Source: Malus domestica
Taxonomy: Eukaryota > Streptophyta > Magnoliopsida > Rosales > Rosaceae
Direction: 5' to 3'
Assembly (NCBI RefSeq): GCF_042453785.1
Contig: NC_091673.1
Span: 1,557,501 to 1,621,500 of the forward strand
DNA: 64,000 bases
Shown: positions 42,755 through 52,985 of the stretch, piece by piece
Layout: every line of letters begins with the position of its first letter
How positions within the stretch are numbered: position 1 is the stretch's first letter
Notes under the pieces: model-generated
Told to the model about the DNA's origin: nothing
Database searches by the model: none
Seen by the model: the letters and a program-made list of their open reading frames with translations, nothing else
Program-made: the position numbers and the translations under genes

Positions 42755-44326
42755 TTGCACTTGATTAATTACACAGCTTTTAAAAATGGGGAGTTCGTTT
42801 TTCTTGATAAAAAAATAATCGGGCAAGGGAGTCGGTGATGACTTCTCAACAAAAGAACAAACTTAATAGGGCAAGGGAGCCGGTCATGACTTCTCAACAA
42901 AAAAACAAACTTAATACCTAAATTTTAATCTATCCAGAAGGGACAAAAATGTGATAATTGATTGAAAGGGTAAAATATAATATTGTAAAAAAAAAATCCA
43001 ATGATTGGTTAATTTGGGTACTGCCACTTGTACTAATATTTTCGATTACAATAATTTCACAATGACTCGCTTGGACCTTATCTGTTCGAAAGTATGAAAT
43101 AATCACATCATTTAATACCTAAAAGCTGAGTAAAATAGTGAGTGACTTTAATATTAGGGTGATATTATTGATATTTAAAAAAAGGGTTTTTGAATTTTAA
43201 TCTTTGAAGAAGATTAAAATTTAATAAAAACTTGATGTTAGATTAGATATTGATTTTAGTTCTATAATGTGTGCTTAATTCTAATTTATATTATTATTTT
43301 TAATATTTAATAGATATCTTATTTAATTTCATTATATTAAAATTAAAATTATTTATTATTTAATTCATTATATTTATTTTACTTATTCTAATTAGTGTAC
43401 CTACACGTCTATATCATAATATATTTTACTAAATTAGTGTACCGAAATGTCCTTACCTCAATATATTATAGTGAATTAGTGGCACATAAGAAAATATGCA
43501 AAATCATAAGTGTACCGAAAAATTCTGTACCTAAATATATGATATTAAACTAATGTACCGAAATGTTGGTACCTAAATATATTATAATAAACTAGTGTAC
43601 CGAAATGTCCGTACCTAAACATATTATATTAATGTATCAAAATGTTTGTACCTAAATATACTGTAATAAATTAATGGCACATAAGAAAATATGCAAAAAC
43701 ATGTGTACCGAAAAATCTTTAAGAAAATATTTTCTTATATAAGATACTTACCATAAAGAAAATTAAAATTTATAATACTTTCATAAAATTTAATTTATGA
43801 ACGCTATAAAATTATAAATAAAAAAGAGAAACATTTAATATGCTGGCATTACTAAAATCAATTTTTAATCTTGTATAAGACATTTTTCTAAACTTCATCT
43901 TATTTAAGAATTAAAATCTAGTTTTCTATTTAAAGGATCTTATTTAAGCACTTTTTACAAGTGCATTTTTCATTATAAATATAAAAAAAAATTATGTGCA
44001 CAATAATTTTTTAAGATATTAACAATAGCATCCTAGAATTATTATTGATCCAAATCATGTACTTAACCGAAAGTTATTACGACATTTGTCTGATTTCCTT
44101 TATCTGAAATTTTTTTTAATAAATAAATGTGTTTCACGTTTCCTCAAAAAAAAAAAATGTGTTTCATGAAATTCATGTGATCCTTTGAAGCATTACATTT
44201 TCAAAGTTATCCAATAAATTAATATTACACAATTAAATATTGTAGCAGTAAGGGCTGCCCTTAAGTTTCTATAAGAGCCTGCCTTGTACGAATCTCTGAG
44301 TACCATAACAACGGATCATCATAAAC
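42755..44326. other. AT-rich region upstream of MLP gene D
   Basis: No gene. It is dominated by low-complexity AT sequence and the tandem repeat at 43394. A ctataagag motif at about 44269 lies ~55 bp before the MLP gene D start and could be its TATA box. Confidence 0.5.
43394..43717. repeat. AT-rich tandem repeat (~45-bp unit)
   Basis: Five or more units containing tagtgtaccgaaatgt and gtacctaaatatatta. A longer block (ggcacataagaaaatatgca) occurs twice, at 43483 and 43676. Confidence 0.75.
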
Positions 44327-45275
44327 ATGGCTCTGCGCAAGGTTGAGACTGAGATTGAAATTAAGGCACCCGCTGAGAAGTTCTACAATATCTTCAAGAG
44401 ACAGGCTCACCACGTCCCAAACATTTCTTCTGGCAGTATCCAGGGAGTTCAGGTGCATGAAGGAGACTGGGAAACTCATGGCTCTATTAAAAGTTGGAAT
44501 TACAGTGTAGGTAAGGCCATCTGTACATAATATATAAATATGTACATGTATTTGGTGTGTATCTTTTTTCTCGAAGACGAGAACAATTATATGTTAATCA
44601 TAATTCAACAATATCAGCAGGATCGCAATTAACGGAACCCTAATTCACAAGTGAACAACTAACCCATGAGTGAAAAATACATACTGATATAATGGATAAT
44701 TAAAACAATATATCATATGTAAGAATTGGAACTGATTTTGAATTCAATACTCAAATGTTGGTAAAGAATCTAGGTGTGCCACAATAATGCAGTTGGTTCA
44801 ACTCAAATTTGAAACTTAGACTCCATTTTGACAACCATTTCATGTTTAGTTTTCAAAAAATTAAAATTAAAATCAAGATAAATCTACAAAAACTCACAAA
44901 AATAACTTCAGTTTTCATTTTTGTGAAAACTTAAAACAAATTGTCTATCAAATGTCCATTTTAGTGTTTCTTTGGTTAATATATAGATTGCTTTCTTGTG
45001 AATACATAGGGGACGAAGTTGGAGTATTCAAGGAAAAAGTGGAGTTTAACGACGAGAAAAAATCCATAACACTGAATGGTTTGGAAGGAGATGTTTTCCA
45101 GTATTATAAGAGCTTCAAGCCAGTCTATCAATTCACTCAAAAGGATGAAGGCAACATTGCGAACTTGTCGATTGAATATGAGAAACTGACTGAGGATGTT
45201 GCAGCTCCGGACAAATACGTCGGTCTGATGGTTAACATCGTCAAGGATCTTGATGCTCACTTTATCAAGGCATGA
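44327..45275 (+). CDS. MLP-like protein, gene D
   Basis: Exon 1 is 44327-44510 (184 nt) and exon 2 is 45010-45275 (266 nt). The donor is GTAG|GTAAGG and the acceptor ACATAG. The join reads S-V-G-D-E-V-G and gives 149 residues. Motifs are ETEIEIKAPAEKFYNIFK, VQVHEGDWETHGSIKSW, LNGLEGDVFQYYKSFK, EYEKLTEDVAAPDKYVGLM and KDLDAHFIKA. It is closely related to gene C (same orientation, 3.2 kb apart), so the two are a tandem pair. It has the Bet v 1 fold and is probably cytosolic; ligand unknown. No defect was seen. Confidence 0.92.
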
Positions 45276-45971
45276 TTAATTAAGGAAAGGAAAAGCATGC
45301 AATGGTGAAACGCGACATCCATCGTTAATATGTAATATGTGTGTTAATAATGCGTGCTTTGCTTGATAAAAATGCTTTGCTATGTGAGTTTGCCTTATAA
45401 TAAATGTACGTGAGGGGATATCAGATATAGGATTGTGATGCATAAACTATGATGTGGGATTGAGATGTATAAACTATGGTTTATATGTAAAATAAAACGT
45501 GCAGTGTAACATCTCCATTTTGTTGCTCATCATCACATAAAATGGCCTTAATTAGTCTTCTTTAAAGAAAAAATAGTCTTCTTCTTCTTCTTTTTTTACA
45601 ATGGGGATATGATCCTGGAAGATATAAAATGGAAAAAAAGAATATCCTCATTGTTTAAAAAATTATACGGTGAATTAACGTTGAAAAAAATGATTTGCAT
45701 CATATAAATTACAACCAATCACTCCAACAATGCTAAGAGCGGAATCGTTGAAGTTTCTTTCAATATGATCCGCTTAAATTCTGCTATTATTGGATACTTT
45801 TTTCTTTCCACTTATTGTTGATGTCTCATCATCAAGTTCGCTATTACATATTAAAATTGAAATATATTGAGCATGCAATGCACCTTAGGGTTTACACACC
45901 TCATGATGAATAACGGGATGGGATCATCGGTGGATGCATAATTGTAATTTTTCATGTGAATAATACGTGTA

Positions 45972-46234
45972 GGTGGAAAGGCCGAGACATTGAAGGAAAA
46001 GGTGGAAATGGACGAAGCAAACAAGTAGGTGATGAGTCTTACAGCTTTGGAGGGATCAGATGTCCTGGACAAAAGCATTAAGATAATTCTCCAGGTCACT
46101 CCAAAGAGTGAAGGAAGTTCCACGAAAATTGCTAAAGAATATGCAAAACTTAACAAGACCGATTCGTCTCCACATAAGTACCTCAGCTTTCTGGTGTCAT
46201 TCAAGATATTGATGCCCATCTTCTCAAGGAATAA
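45972..46234 (+). pseudogene. MLP exon 2 pseudogene E
   Basis: The sequence after a tag acceptor-like site reads GGKAETLKEKVEMDEANK and then an in-frame TAG. It continues with MLP-like LTALEGSD, ILQVTPKSEG and IAKEYAKLNK, then shifts frame before QDIDAHLLKE and a TAA. No exon 1 is nearby; the preceding gene is intact gene D. Confidence 0.8.
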
Positions 46235-46592
46235 GCGCCAAGAAAAAGGTTTATACATGCATGGAACTTTGAGTAATCTTCAAGAATAAAGACCGGAAGA
46301 AGAGCAAGCTAGCCTCCTTGTTTAGTTCCGACTTGGATTGTCTTTAATCCATAGGCGATGAAGTCACGAAGTCGGGGGATGTTCAAGGAAAAATTAAACG
46401 ATGAGAAAAAGTCCATAACTATGAGGGCACGTTTATGCACTTGGAATCGGAATGAACAATAAACGAATTATGAATGAATCAAAGTCAACGTGAAATGGAA
46501 AGATGAATTTCCATTAAAATGTACCAATTAACTCCCAGGAATCAGAATGATGGTGTGAAGGCAGTTTTAGTATAAAAAGTTTATTCACATCC

Positions 46593-47182
46593 TGTTAGGA
46601 ATGTCGGTACTACAAGATAGAGAATGCACAAGGTAAAGTAGAAAATGGACACCAAGAATTTATGTGGTTCGGCAATTTATGCCTACGTCCACCAAACAAG
46701 GATCAATCTTCACTATATGAAAAAGATGAATACAACAAGAGTAGTCTTACCAAGCCAAAGACAAGGCTTGATGGATACAAGAAAGTATAACACACACTTT
46801 CTATCACTCTAAACTTCACTCACACAATGTGTAGTGGAACACTCTCACTCTCACTCTTGAAGTGGAACTCTAGCTTTGGACTTGATCCTTTGCTACTCAT
46901 TCTTAGTTCTCAATTGGTTACATCACACCCATATTTATAGGTGAGGGCTTGGCATTCTACTAGTTTCTAGTTCCTTCTTCAAACCTCTAGTATAGAAAAA
47001 TCTAGACTAGCCACATACTTGTAGCTTCTAGATCTTTCCATTTGCAACCAAGGAAGCTAGTACTCTCTAGCTTTTTCCATCAACTTAATAACATGCTAGA
47101 ATTGTCTAGCAAGCTCCAGCCTCATCTCTTGCTTACTAGAATAATCTAGAACATTGATCATGGGCTGGACCATATACCAACA
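46593..47182 (-). repeat. 3' LTR of the Copia element
   Basis: 590 bp; TG...CA ends; contains atatttataggtgag (TATA-like on one strand) and repeated ctagtttctag/tctaga words. Confidence 0.97.
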
Positions 47183-47200
47183 ATCTCCCCATCCAGTCCA
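47183..47200 (-). other. polypurine tract of the Copia element
   Basis: Minus strand ggactggatggggagat, directly before the 3' LTR. Confidence 0.8.
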
Positions 47201-47230
47201 TGAGGGAGGAATTCCGATCATGACTCCAAG

Positions 47231-50200
47231 TTACCTGGAGTCCATCCCAGCAGCCTTAATGCAGAATTCCAACTTTGATTTTGTGACCACCTTTGTCAAC
47301 ATGTCTGAAGAATTATTATCGGTATGAATCTTCTTCAGCTGTAGCATCTTGTTCTCGATAGCATCTCTAATCCAGTGATAACGAATATCAATGTGCTTGG
47401 TGCGTGAATGGTATGCAGTGTTCTTGCTCAAATCCAGAGCACTCTGACTATCACAATAAACGCCATAATCACTTTGCTTAAAACCCAACTCTTGGAGAAA
47501 CCGCTTCAGCCACAACAACTCCTTGCATGCTTCTGTAGCGGCTATGTATTCAGCCTCGGTTGTAGACAAAGCAACACACTTTTGCAACTTGGATTGCCAA
47601 GACACGGCTCCCCCTGCAAAAGTAAACAAGTACCCAGACGTAGATTTTCTGCCATCCAGGTCACCTCCCATGTCAGCATCTGTAAATCCTTCCGAGATTG
47701 GTTTGGAACCGCCAAAGCACAAGCACATCTTAGAAGTCCCCTTCAAATATCTGAGAATCCACTTAACAGCTTCCCAATGGTCTTTCCCTGGATTAGAGAG
47801 AAACCTGCTCACCACACCTACTGCATGAGCAATATCTGGCCGTGTGCACACCATTGCATACATGATACTTCCTACTGCTGAAGAGTAGGGAACAACTGCC
47901 ATTTTCTCCTTTTCTTCATATGTTTTTGGACACGACTCTTTGCTCAACTTGATATGATTGGCTAAAGGTGAGCTTACCGATTTGGCTGCTTTCATGTTGA
48001 ACCTTTCAAGCACCCGTTCAACATATTTTTCTTGTGACAGCCACAACTTCTTGGATTTTCTGTCACGAATTATCTCCATGCCCAAAATCTGCTTGGTTGG
48101 CCCTAAGTCCTTCATGTCAAAGGACTTAGATAACTCTTCTTTGAGCTTTTTAATCATAAAAGCATCTTGACCGACAATCAACATGTCATCAACATAAAGC
48201 AACAAAATGATGAATTTACCTCCAGAAAATTGTTTGATATAGACACAAGAGTCAGCATGAGTTCTCTTGTACCCATTACTCACCATGAATGAGTTGAACT
48301 TCTTATTCCACTGTCTCGGAGCCTGCTTAAGACCATATAAGCTTTTCTTGAGCTTGCACACCAAAGTTTCTTTACCCTTGACTTCAAAGCCTTTGGGTTG
48401 CTCCATATATATCTCCTCTTCTAAGTTACCGTGGAGAAATGCAGTTTTAACGTCTAACTGCTCGAGCTCAAGATCCATGCTTGCTGCCATACCAAGGATA
48501 ACTCGAATGGAAGTCATCTTCACCACCGGTGAGAAAATCTCATCAAAGTCAACTCCTTTCTTTTGACCAAAACCTTTGACAACCAAACGAGCCTTGTACC
48601 TTGTCATGTTGTCGTCATTTTTCAATTTGAACACCCACTTGTTTTTCAATGCTTTTCTGCCCTTTGGAAGCTCCACCAGCTCATAGGTATTATTCTTTAA
48701 TAAGGAATCCATCTCTGACTCCATTGCCTTCATCCATTTATCACTGTCGTTATGAGCTCTGGCCTCCTCATAAGTTTCGGGCTCTCCATAATTAGTCAAC
48801 ATGATATACTCTGATGAAGAATACTTGGTAGACGGTCTTCGACTTCTGCTGGATCTTCTGACCTGATCTTCATTCTCTTGCGGGGCTAGAGGCTCCCCCT
48901 GATTGGATTCTCCTTGAATCTGCTCTTCTTGACTAGGCTCCCCCTGATCAGCAATCTCATGGTCTGGCACATCTTGATCAGGCTCCTCTTGATCAGCATT
49001 ATCTGATTCTGCAGGCACTTCATTGGCAGTTGCTTCAGGGATGTCATCGTGACTTTCTTCATCTGAAGCTAATGGATCAACTCCTCTGACTGCGCCATCT
49101 GGTTGTGCCTCTTTATCCGAATCCCCAATTGTTTGATCTTCATAAAAGACCACGTCTCTACTTCGGATAAACTTCTTCTGGTATGGGTCCCATAATCTGT
49201 AACCAAAATCTTCACCGCCATAACCAAGAAAGATGCACGGTGTAGCTTTGTAGTCTAACTTCGATCTCTGCTCTTTGGGCACATGCACAAAAGCTTTGCA
49301 ACCAAACACCTTCAGATGAGAGTAAGACACATCATTACCAGTCCATACTCTCTCTGGAACATCAAGACCTAATGGTACTGATGGAGATCGGTTGATCAAA
49401 TAGCAGGCTGTCCTTACAGCTTCACCCCAGAACTGCTTAGATAACTTTGCAGTCCTCAACATACACCTGACTTTCTCCATGATAGTTCGGTTCATTCTTT
49501 CAGCAACACCGTTATGTTGTGGAGTTCCAGGAATTGTCTTCTCATGACGTATGCCATGTTTTACACAATACTCTCTAAACTGGTGAGATGTGTATTCGCC
49601 GCCGTTGTCGCTACGAAGGCACTTGAGAGGTTTCCCAGTTTCCCTCTCCACCATGGCATGGAACTCCTGGAATGTCTGAAACACCTGGTCTTTGGATTTC
49701 AACAAATACACCCACACCCTTCGTGAAGCATCATCAATATAAGTAACAAAATATTTATTTCTTCCAAGTGACTCGACTTCCATGGGACCACACACATCTG
49801 AATAAACAAGATCTAACAAGTTTCCTTTCTTTGTAGATGGAACAGAAAAACTAACTCTTCTTTGTTTTCCGAATAAACAATGCTCACAAGAGTTTAACGA
49901 CGTACCTTTGGCAAAGGGAATATGAGACTTCTTTGCCAAAACTTGTAGGCATTTCTCGCTCATGTGGCCTAGCCTCTTATGCCACAAGTCTAGAGATGAG
50001 TCTTCCACAGCATTCAACTCACCTTTCAAAACCTTGGCATTTGACCGGTACAACGTACAACAAAGTCGTGCTCTTGCTACCACCATTAAGCCTTTAGTAA
50101 GCTTCAATTTTCCTTCGCCAATATGGTGATAATATCCTTGTCGATCAAGGGTACCGATGGATATCAGATTGAGACGTATATCAGGAATATGTCTCACATC

Positions 50201-51244
50201 TTTCAACATCAATTGGCAGCCGAGATTAGTTCTTAAGCATATATCACCAATTCCAAGAATTTTGGAATAGCTTTCATTCCCCATCTTCACTATGCCAAAG
50301 TCACCTTCTTTGTATGTACTGAAGAACTCCCGTTTGGACGTAGCATGGAAGGAAGCTCCATTATCAAAGATCCATTCAATGTCTCTGTCAGAGTTGCCCA
50401 TATGCAGACATTCACCAACAGACAATATTTCTGGTACATCACCACATATGACAGCGGTGGTATTGCCAGTATCATCTTTCTTCTGATTGTTTCCTTCCCT
50501 TTGCTCTCTCTTCCAAACTCGACAATTTTTCTTCATATGGCCTTCTTTGCCACAATGGTGGCATGCACCCCTGAACCTTGACTTGGATCGGCTAGGACTC
50601 CTGCCATGACCTCTAGGCCCTCTACTCTTGCTTCTTCCGCGGTTCTCTGTGACAAATACTTGGCTGCTATCTGTGCCAGAAGTCTTTCTCCTTGTTTCTT
50701 CATTGAGCATGCTATTTTTAACATTATCAAGAGTAAGAACACCATTAGAAGCAGAGTTACTTATACTCACCACAAAGGTCTCCCAACTGTCTGGCAAGGA
50801 TCCAAGTAACAAGAGCGCTTGTAGCTCGTCCTCGATCGTCATTTTCATAGTAGCCAACTGGTTGATGATATTCTGGAAATTGTTCAAGTGTTCTGCTACA
50901 CTTAAACCATCTTTGTACTTCACATTGATGAGCTCTTTGATCAAGAAGGCTTTCTTGGCTGGGGTCTTCTTCTCGAACAAGGACTCAAGCTTCGTCCAAA
51001 ACTCGCGAGCATTGGTTTCATTAGACACATGGTGAAAAACACTATCATCCACCCATTGTCTAATTGTGCCAATAGCCTTGCGATTCATCTTCTTCCACTC
51101 GGCATCGGACATGCTCTCGGGCTTAGCGGCATCTCCTTCAATTGGCTCATGCAAATCCTTGCAATAGAGAATGTCCTCCATCCTTGGCTTCCATGTTACC
51201 CAATTGGAGTTGGTGAGTTTGATCATAGTGCCACTTCCTTCCAT
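47231..51244 (-). CDS. Copia Gag-Pol polyprotein (Tnt1-like)
   Basis: 1337 residues from MEGSGTMIKL; an upstream in-frame Met lies inside the LTR and was rejected. Order: Gag (about 1-225), CCHC zinc knuckle at 228-241 (CHHCGKEGHMKKNC), aspartic protease at 294-298 (DNGAS; Asn replaces the usual Ser/Thr), and integrase with its zinc-binding motif H422/H427/C453/C456. The integrase catalytic triad is D483 (YSDVCG), D546 (SDNGGEY) and E582 (VAERMN). Reverse transcriptase has YVDD at 1017-1020 and RNase H has D1189, E1230 and D1265. Integrase before reverse transcriptase is the Copia order. Similarity to tobacco Tnt1 in the integrase block is obvious. No stop or frameshift is present. Gag-Pol makes the particle, copies element RNA and inserts the cDNA. 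Confidence 0.96.
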   Translation of the reverse strand: MEGSGTMIKLTNSNWVTWKPRMEDILYCKDLHEPIEGDAAKPESMSDAEWKKMNRKAIGTIRQWVDDSVFHHVSNETNAREFWTKLESLFEKKTPAKKAFLIKELINVKYKDGLSVAEHLNNFQNIINQLATMKMTIEDELQALLLLGSLPDSWETFVVSISNSASNGVLTLDNVKNSMLNEETRRKTSGTDSSQVFVTENRGRSKSRGPRGHGRSPSRSKSRFRGACHHCGKEGHMKKNCRVWKREQREGNNQKKDDTGNTTAVICGDVPEILSVGECLHMGNSDRDIEWIFDNGASFHATSKREFFSTYKEGDFGIVKMGNESYSKILGIGDICLRTNLGCQLMLKDVRHIPDIRLNLISIGTLDRQGYYHHIGEGKLKLTKGLMVVARARLCCTLYRSNAKVLKGELNAVEDSSLDLWHKRLGHMSEKCLQVLAKKSHIPFAKGTSLNSCEHCLFGKQRRVSFSVPSTKKGNLLDLVYSDVCGPMEVESLGRNKYFVTYIDDASRRVWVYLLKSKDQVFQTFQEFHAMVERETGKPLKCLRSDNGGEYTSHQFREYCVKHGIRHEKTIPGTPQHNGVAERMNRTIMEKVRCMLRTAKLSKQFWGEAVRTACYLINRSPSVPLGLDVPERVWTGNDVSYSHLKVFGCKAFVHVPKEQRSKLDYKATPCIFLGYGGEDFGYRLWDPYQKKFIRSRDVVFYEDQTIGDSDKEAQPDGAVRGVDPLASDEESHDDIPEATANEVPAESDNADQEEPDQDVPDHEIADQGEPSQEEQIQGESNQGEPLAPQENEDQVRRSSRSRRPSTKYSSSEYIMLTNYGEPETYEEARAHNDSDKWMKAMESEMDSLLKNNTYELVELPKGRKALKNKWVFKLKNDDNMTRYKARLVVKGFGQKKGVDFDEIFSPVVKMTSIRVILGMAASMDLELEQLDVKTAFLHGNLEEEIYMEQPKGFEVKGKETLVCKLKKSLYGLKQAPRQWNKKFNSFMVSNGYKRTHADSCVYIKQFSGGKFIILLLYVDDMLIVGQDAFMIKKLKEELSKSFDMKDLGPTKQILGMEIIRDRKSKKLWLSQEKYVERVLERFNMKAAKSVSSPLANHIKLSKESCPKTYEEKEKMAVVPYSSAVGSIMYAMVCTRPDIAHAVGVVSRFLSNPGKDHWEAVKWILRYLKGTSKMCLCFGGSKPISEGFTDADMGGDLDGRKSTSGYLFTFAGGAVSWQSKLQKCVALSTTEAEYIAATEACKELLWLKRFLQELGFKQSDYGVYCDSQSALDLSKNTAYHSRTKHIDIRYHWIRDAIENKMLQLKKIHTDNNSSDMLTKVVTKSKLEFCIKAAGMDSR

Positions 51245-51265
51245 CTCGTAGTACGAGCCAACCGG

Positions 51266-51277
51266 GCTCTGATACCA
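51266..51277 (-). other. primer-binding site of the Copia element
   Basis: Minus-strand TGGTATCAGAGC, two bases inside the 5' LTR, complementary to the 3' end of initiator tRNA-Met. Confidence 0.93.
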
Positions 51278-51279
51278 CT

Positions 51280-51869
51280 TGTTAGGAATGTCGGTACTAC
51301 AAGATAGAGAATGCACAAGGTAAAGTAGAAAATGGACACCAAGAATTTATGTGGTTCGGCAATTTATGCCTACGTCCACCAAACAAGGATCAATCTTCAC
51401 TATATGAAAAAGATGAATACAACAAGAGTAGTCTTACCAAGCCAAAGACAAGGCTTGATGGATACAAAAAAGTATAACACACACTTTCTATCACTCTAAA
51501 CTTCACTCACACAATGTGTAGTGGAACACTCTCACTCTCACTCTTGAAGTGGAACTCTAGCTTTGGACTTGATCCTTTGCTACTCACTCTTAGTTCTCAA
51601 TTGGTTACATCACACCCATATTTATAGGTGAGGGCTTGGCATTCTACTAGTTTCTAGTTCCTTCTTCAAACCTCTAGTATAGAAAAATCTAGACTAGCCA
51701 CATACTTGTAGCTTCTAGATCTTTCCATTTGCAACCAAGGAAGCTAGTACTCTCTAGCTTTTTCCATCAACTTAATAACATGCTAGAATTGTCTAGCAAG
51801 CTCCAGCCTCATCTCTTGCTTACTAGAATAATCTAGAACATTGATCATGGGCTGGACCATATACCAACA
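51280..51869 (-). repeat. 5' LTR of the Copia element
   Basis: 590 bp, nearly identical to the 3' LTR. Confidence 0.97.
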
Positions 51870-52178
51870 CATCCCCCCTCCTATCTCAAATCTCACCTCC
51901 TCTCTCTATGCAATCCTCAAAATTGGACATCTAACGCGGGACTCGTGCATATTTTGATTCCTCTAAAATTAGTAAACAAGGAAATATTATAAAATGGGAA
52001 TGACATTCCTTGCATTTCCTTTCCCTATGAAATGGATTGAAAGAGATGTCTTCCAGTATTACAAGAGCTTTTAAGCCAGACTATCAATTCACTCAATTGA
52101 TGAAGGCAGCACTGCAAAACAGAAGAAATGTTAAACTTTATGGTTTATAATAGAGATTATTTTATTGTGAAACCATAG

Positions 52179-52650
52179 GCCATGAAGTCACGAAGTCAGG
52201 ATGTTCAAGGAAAAATTAAACGATAAGAAAAAGTCCATAACTACGAGGGCACGTTTATGCACTTGGAATCGGAATGAACAATAATCGGATTATCAATGAA
52301 TCAAAGTCAGCGTGAAATGGAAAGATGGATTTCCATTAAAATGTACTAATTAACTCGCAGGAATCAGAATGATGGGTGTGAAGGTAGTTTTAGTATAAAA
52401 AGTTTATTCACATCCCCCTCCTAGCTCAAATCTCACCTCCTCTCTCAATGCAATCCTCAAAATTGAACCATCTAATGCGGGACTCGTGCATATTTTGATT
52501 CCTCTAAAATTAGTAAACAAGGGAATATTAAAAATTGGGAATGACATTCCGTGCATTTCCTTTCCGTATGAAATGGATTGAAAGAGATGTCTTCCAGTAT
52601 TACAAGAGCTTTTAAGCCAGACTATCAATTCACTCAAATGATGAAGGCAG
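52179..52650 (+). pseudogene. MLP exon 2 pseudogene G (tandem copy of F)
   Basis: Same structure as F without the Copia element. The MLP exon start at 52179-52242 is interrupted by about 330 bp (gagggcacgtttatgca ... ttccgtatga). The exon then resumes with aatggattgaaagagatg and tcttccagtattacaagagc and ends after gatgaaggcagaa. F and G form a ~540-bp tandem duplication once the Copia element is removed. Confidence 0.8.
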
Positions 52651-52985
52651 AACCCTTTCCCCCTCAAAGCATCACCTAACTATTGACAAAAAAAACATGT
52701 CCAACATAAGTTGTGACACATTTCATGTCTCAAATTCCCATGCATACATACCGCATAGAACACCACGATCGAGTTTCTTACTATTGTTTTCATCTTTGTA
52801 AGACTTTGCAGGAGATTGTGATCCAAATATCTGCACTGTTAGGCTTCCACCTCCAGAGAAACAATAAGCAAACATGAAGAATGCATATCGAAAACAAACA
52901 AGTATACATCAACCTACAAGATGCTTGGGGATATGCTGAAGTGCAGGGGAAAGGATAAAGCGTTAGTCTGAAATTGGATAAAACT
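52651..52985 (-). other. short unidentified stretch with an exon-like frame
   Basis: The minus strand is open from about 52865 to 52735 and reads ...SGGGSLTVQIFGSQSPAK... This is not recognisably part of an MLP or of the neighbouring retroelement. It may be a fragment of an unidentified gene; nothing else is visible. Confidence 0.25.

Larger units (their letters stand above)
46593..51869 (-). mobile_element. complete Tnt1/Tork-like Copia retrotransposon
   Basis: 5277 bp with two 590-bp LTRs (46593-47182 and 51280-51869; tgttaggaatg..ataccaaca) that differ at only two positions by eye (g/a at 46791/51478, t/c at 46900/51587). It has a perfect 5-bp target duplication, catcc (46588-46592 and 51870-51874). 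The primer-binding site is at 51266-51277 and the polypurine tract next to 47183. It holds one uninterrupted gag-pol frame. The empty site is visible in the neighbouring duplicate at 52405-52420. It is a very recent insertion and may still be competent. Confidence 0.97.
46355..52140 (+). pseudogene. MLP exon 2 pseudogene F, split by a Copia element
   Basis: The piece 46355-46420 (gatgaagtcacgaagtcgg, ttcaaggaaaaattaaacga, aaaaagtccataac) matches the start of MLP exon 2. 52037-52110 (agatgtcttccagtattaca, agacta tcaattcactcaa) is its continuation. Between them lie a ~330-bp insertion shared with pseudogene G and, inside that insertion, the complete Copia retrotransposon at 46593-51869. It cannot encode an MLP. 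Confidence 0.8.

Noticed and set aside
47408..51307. Several plus-strand frames of 60-157 codons
   Set aside because: They are antisense to the intact Copia gag-pol frame and show no independent domain.
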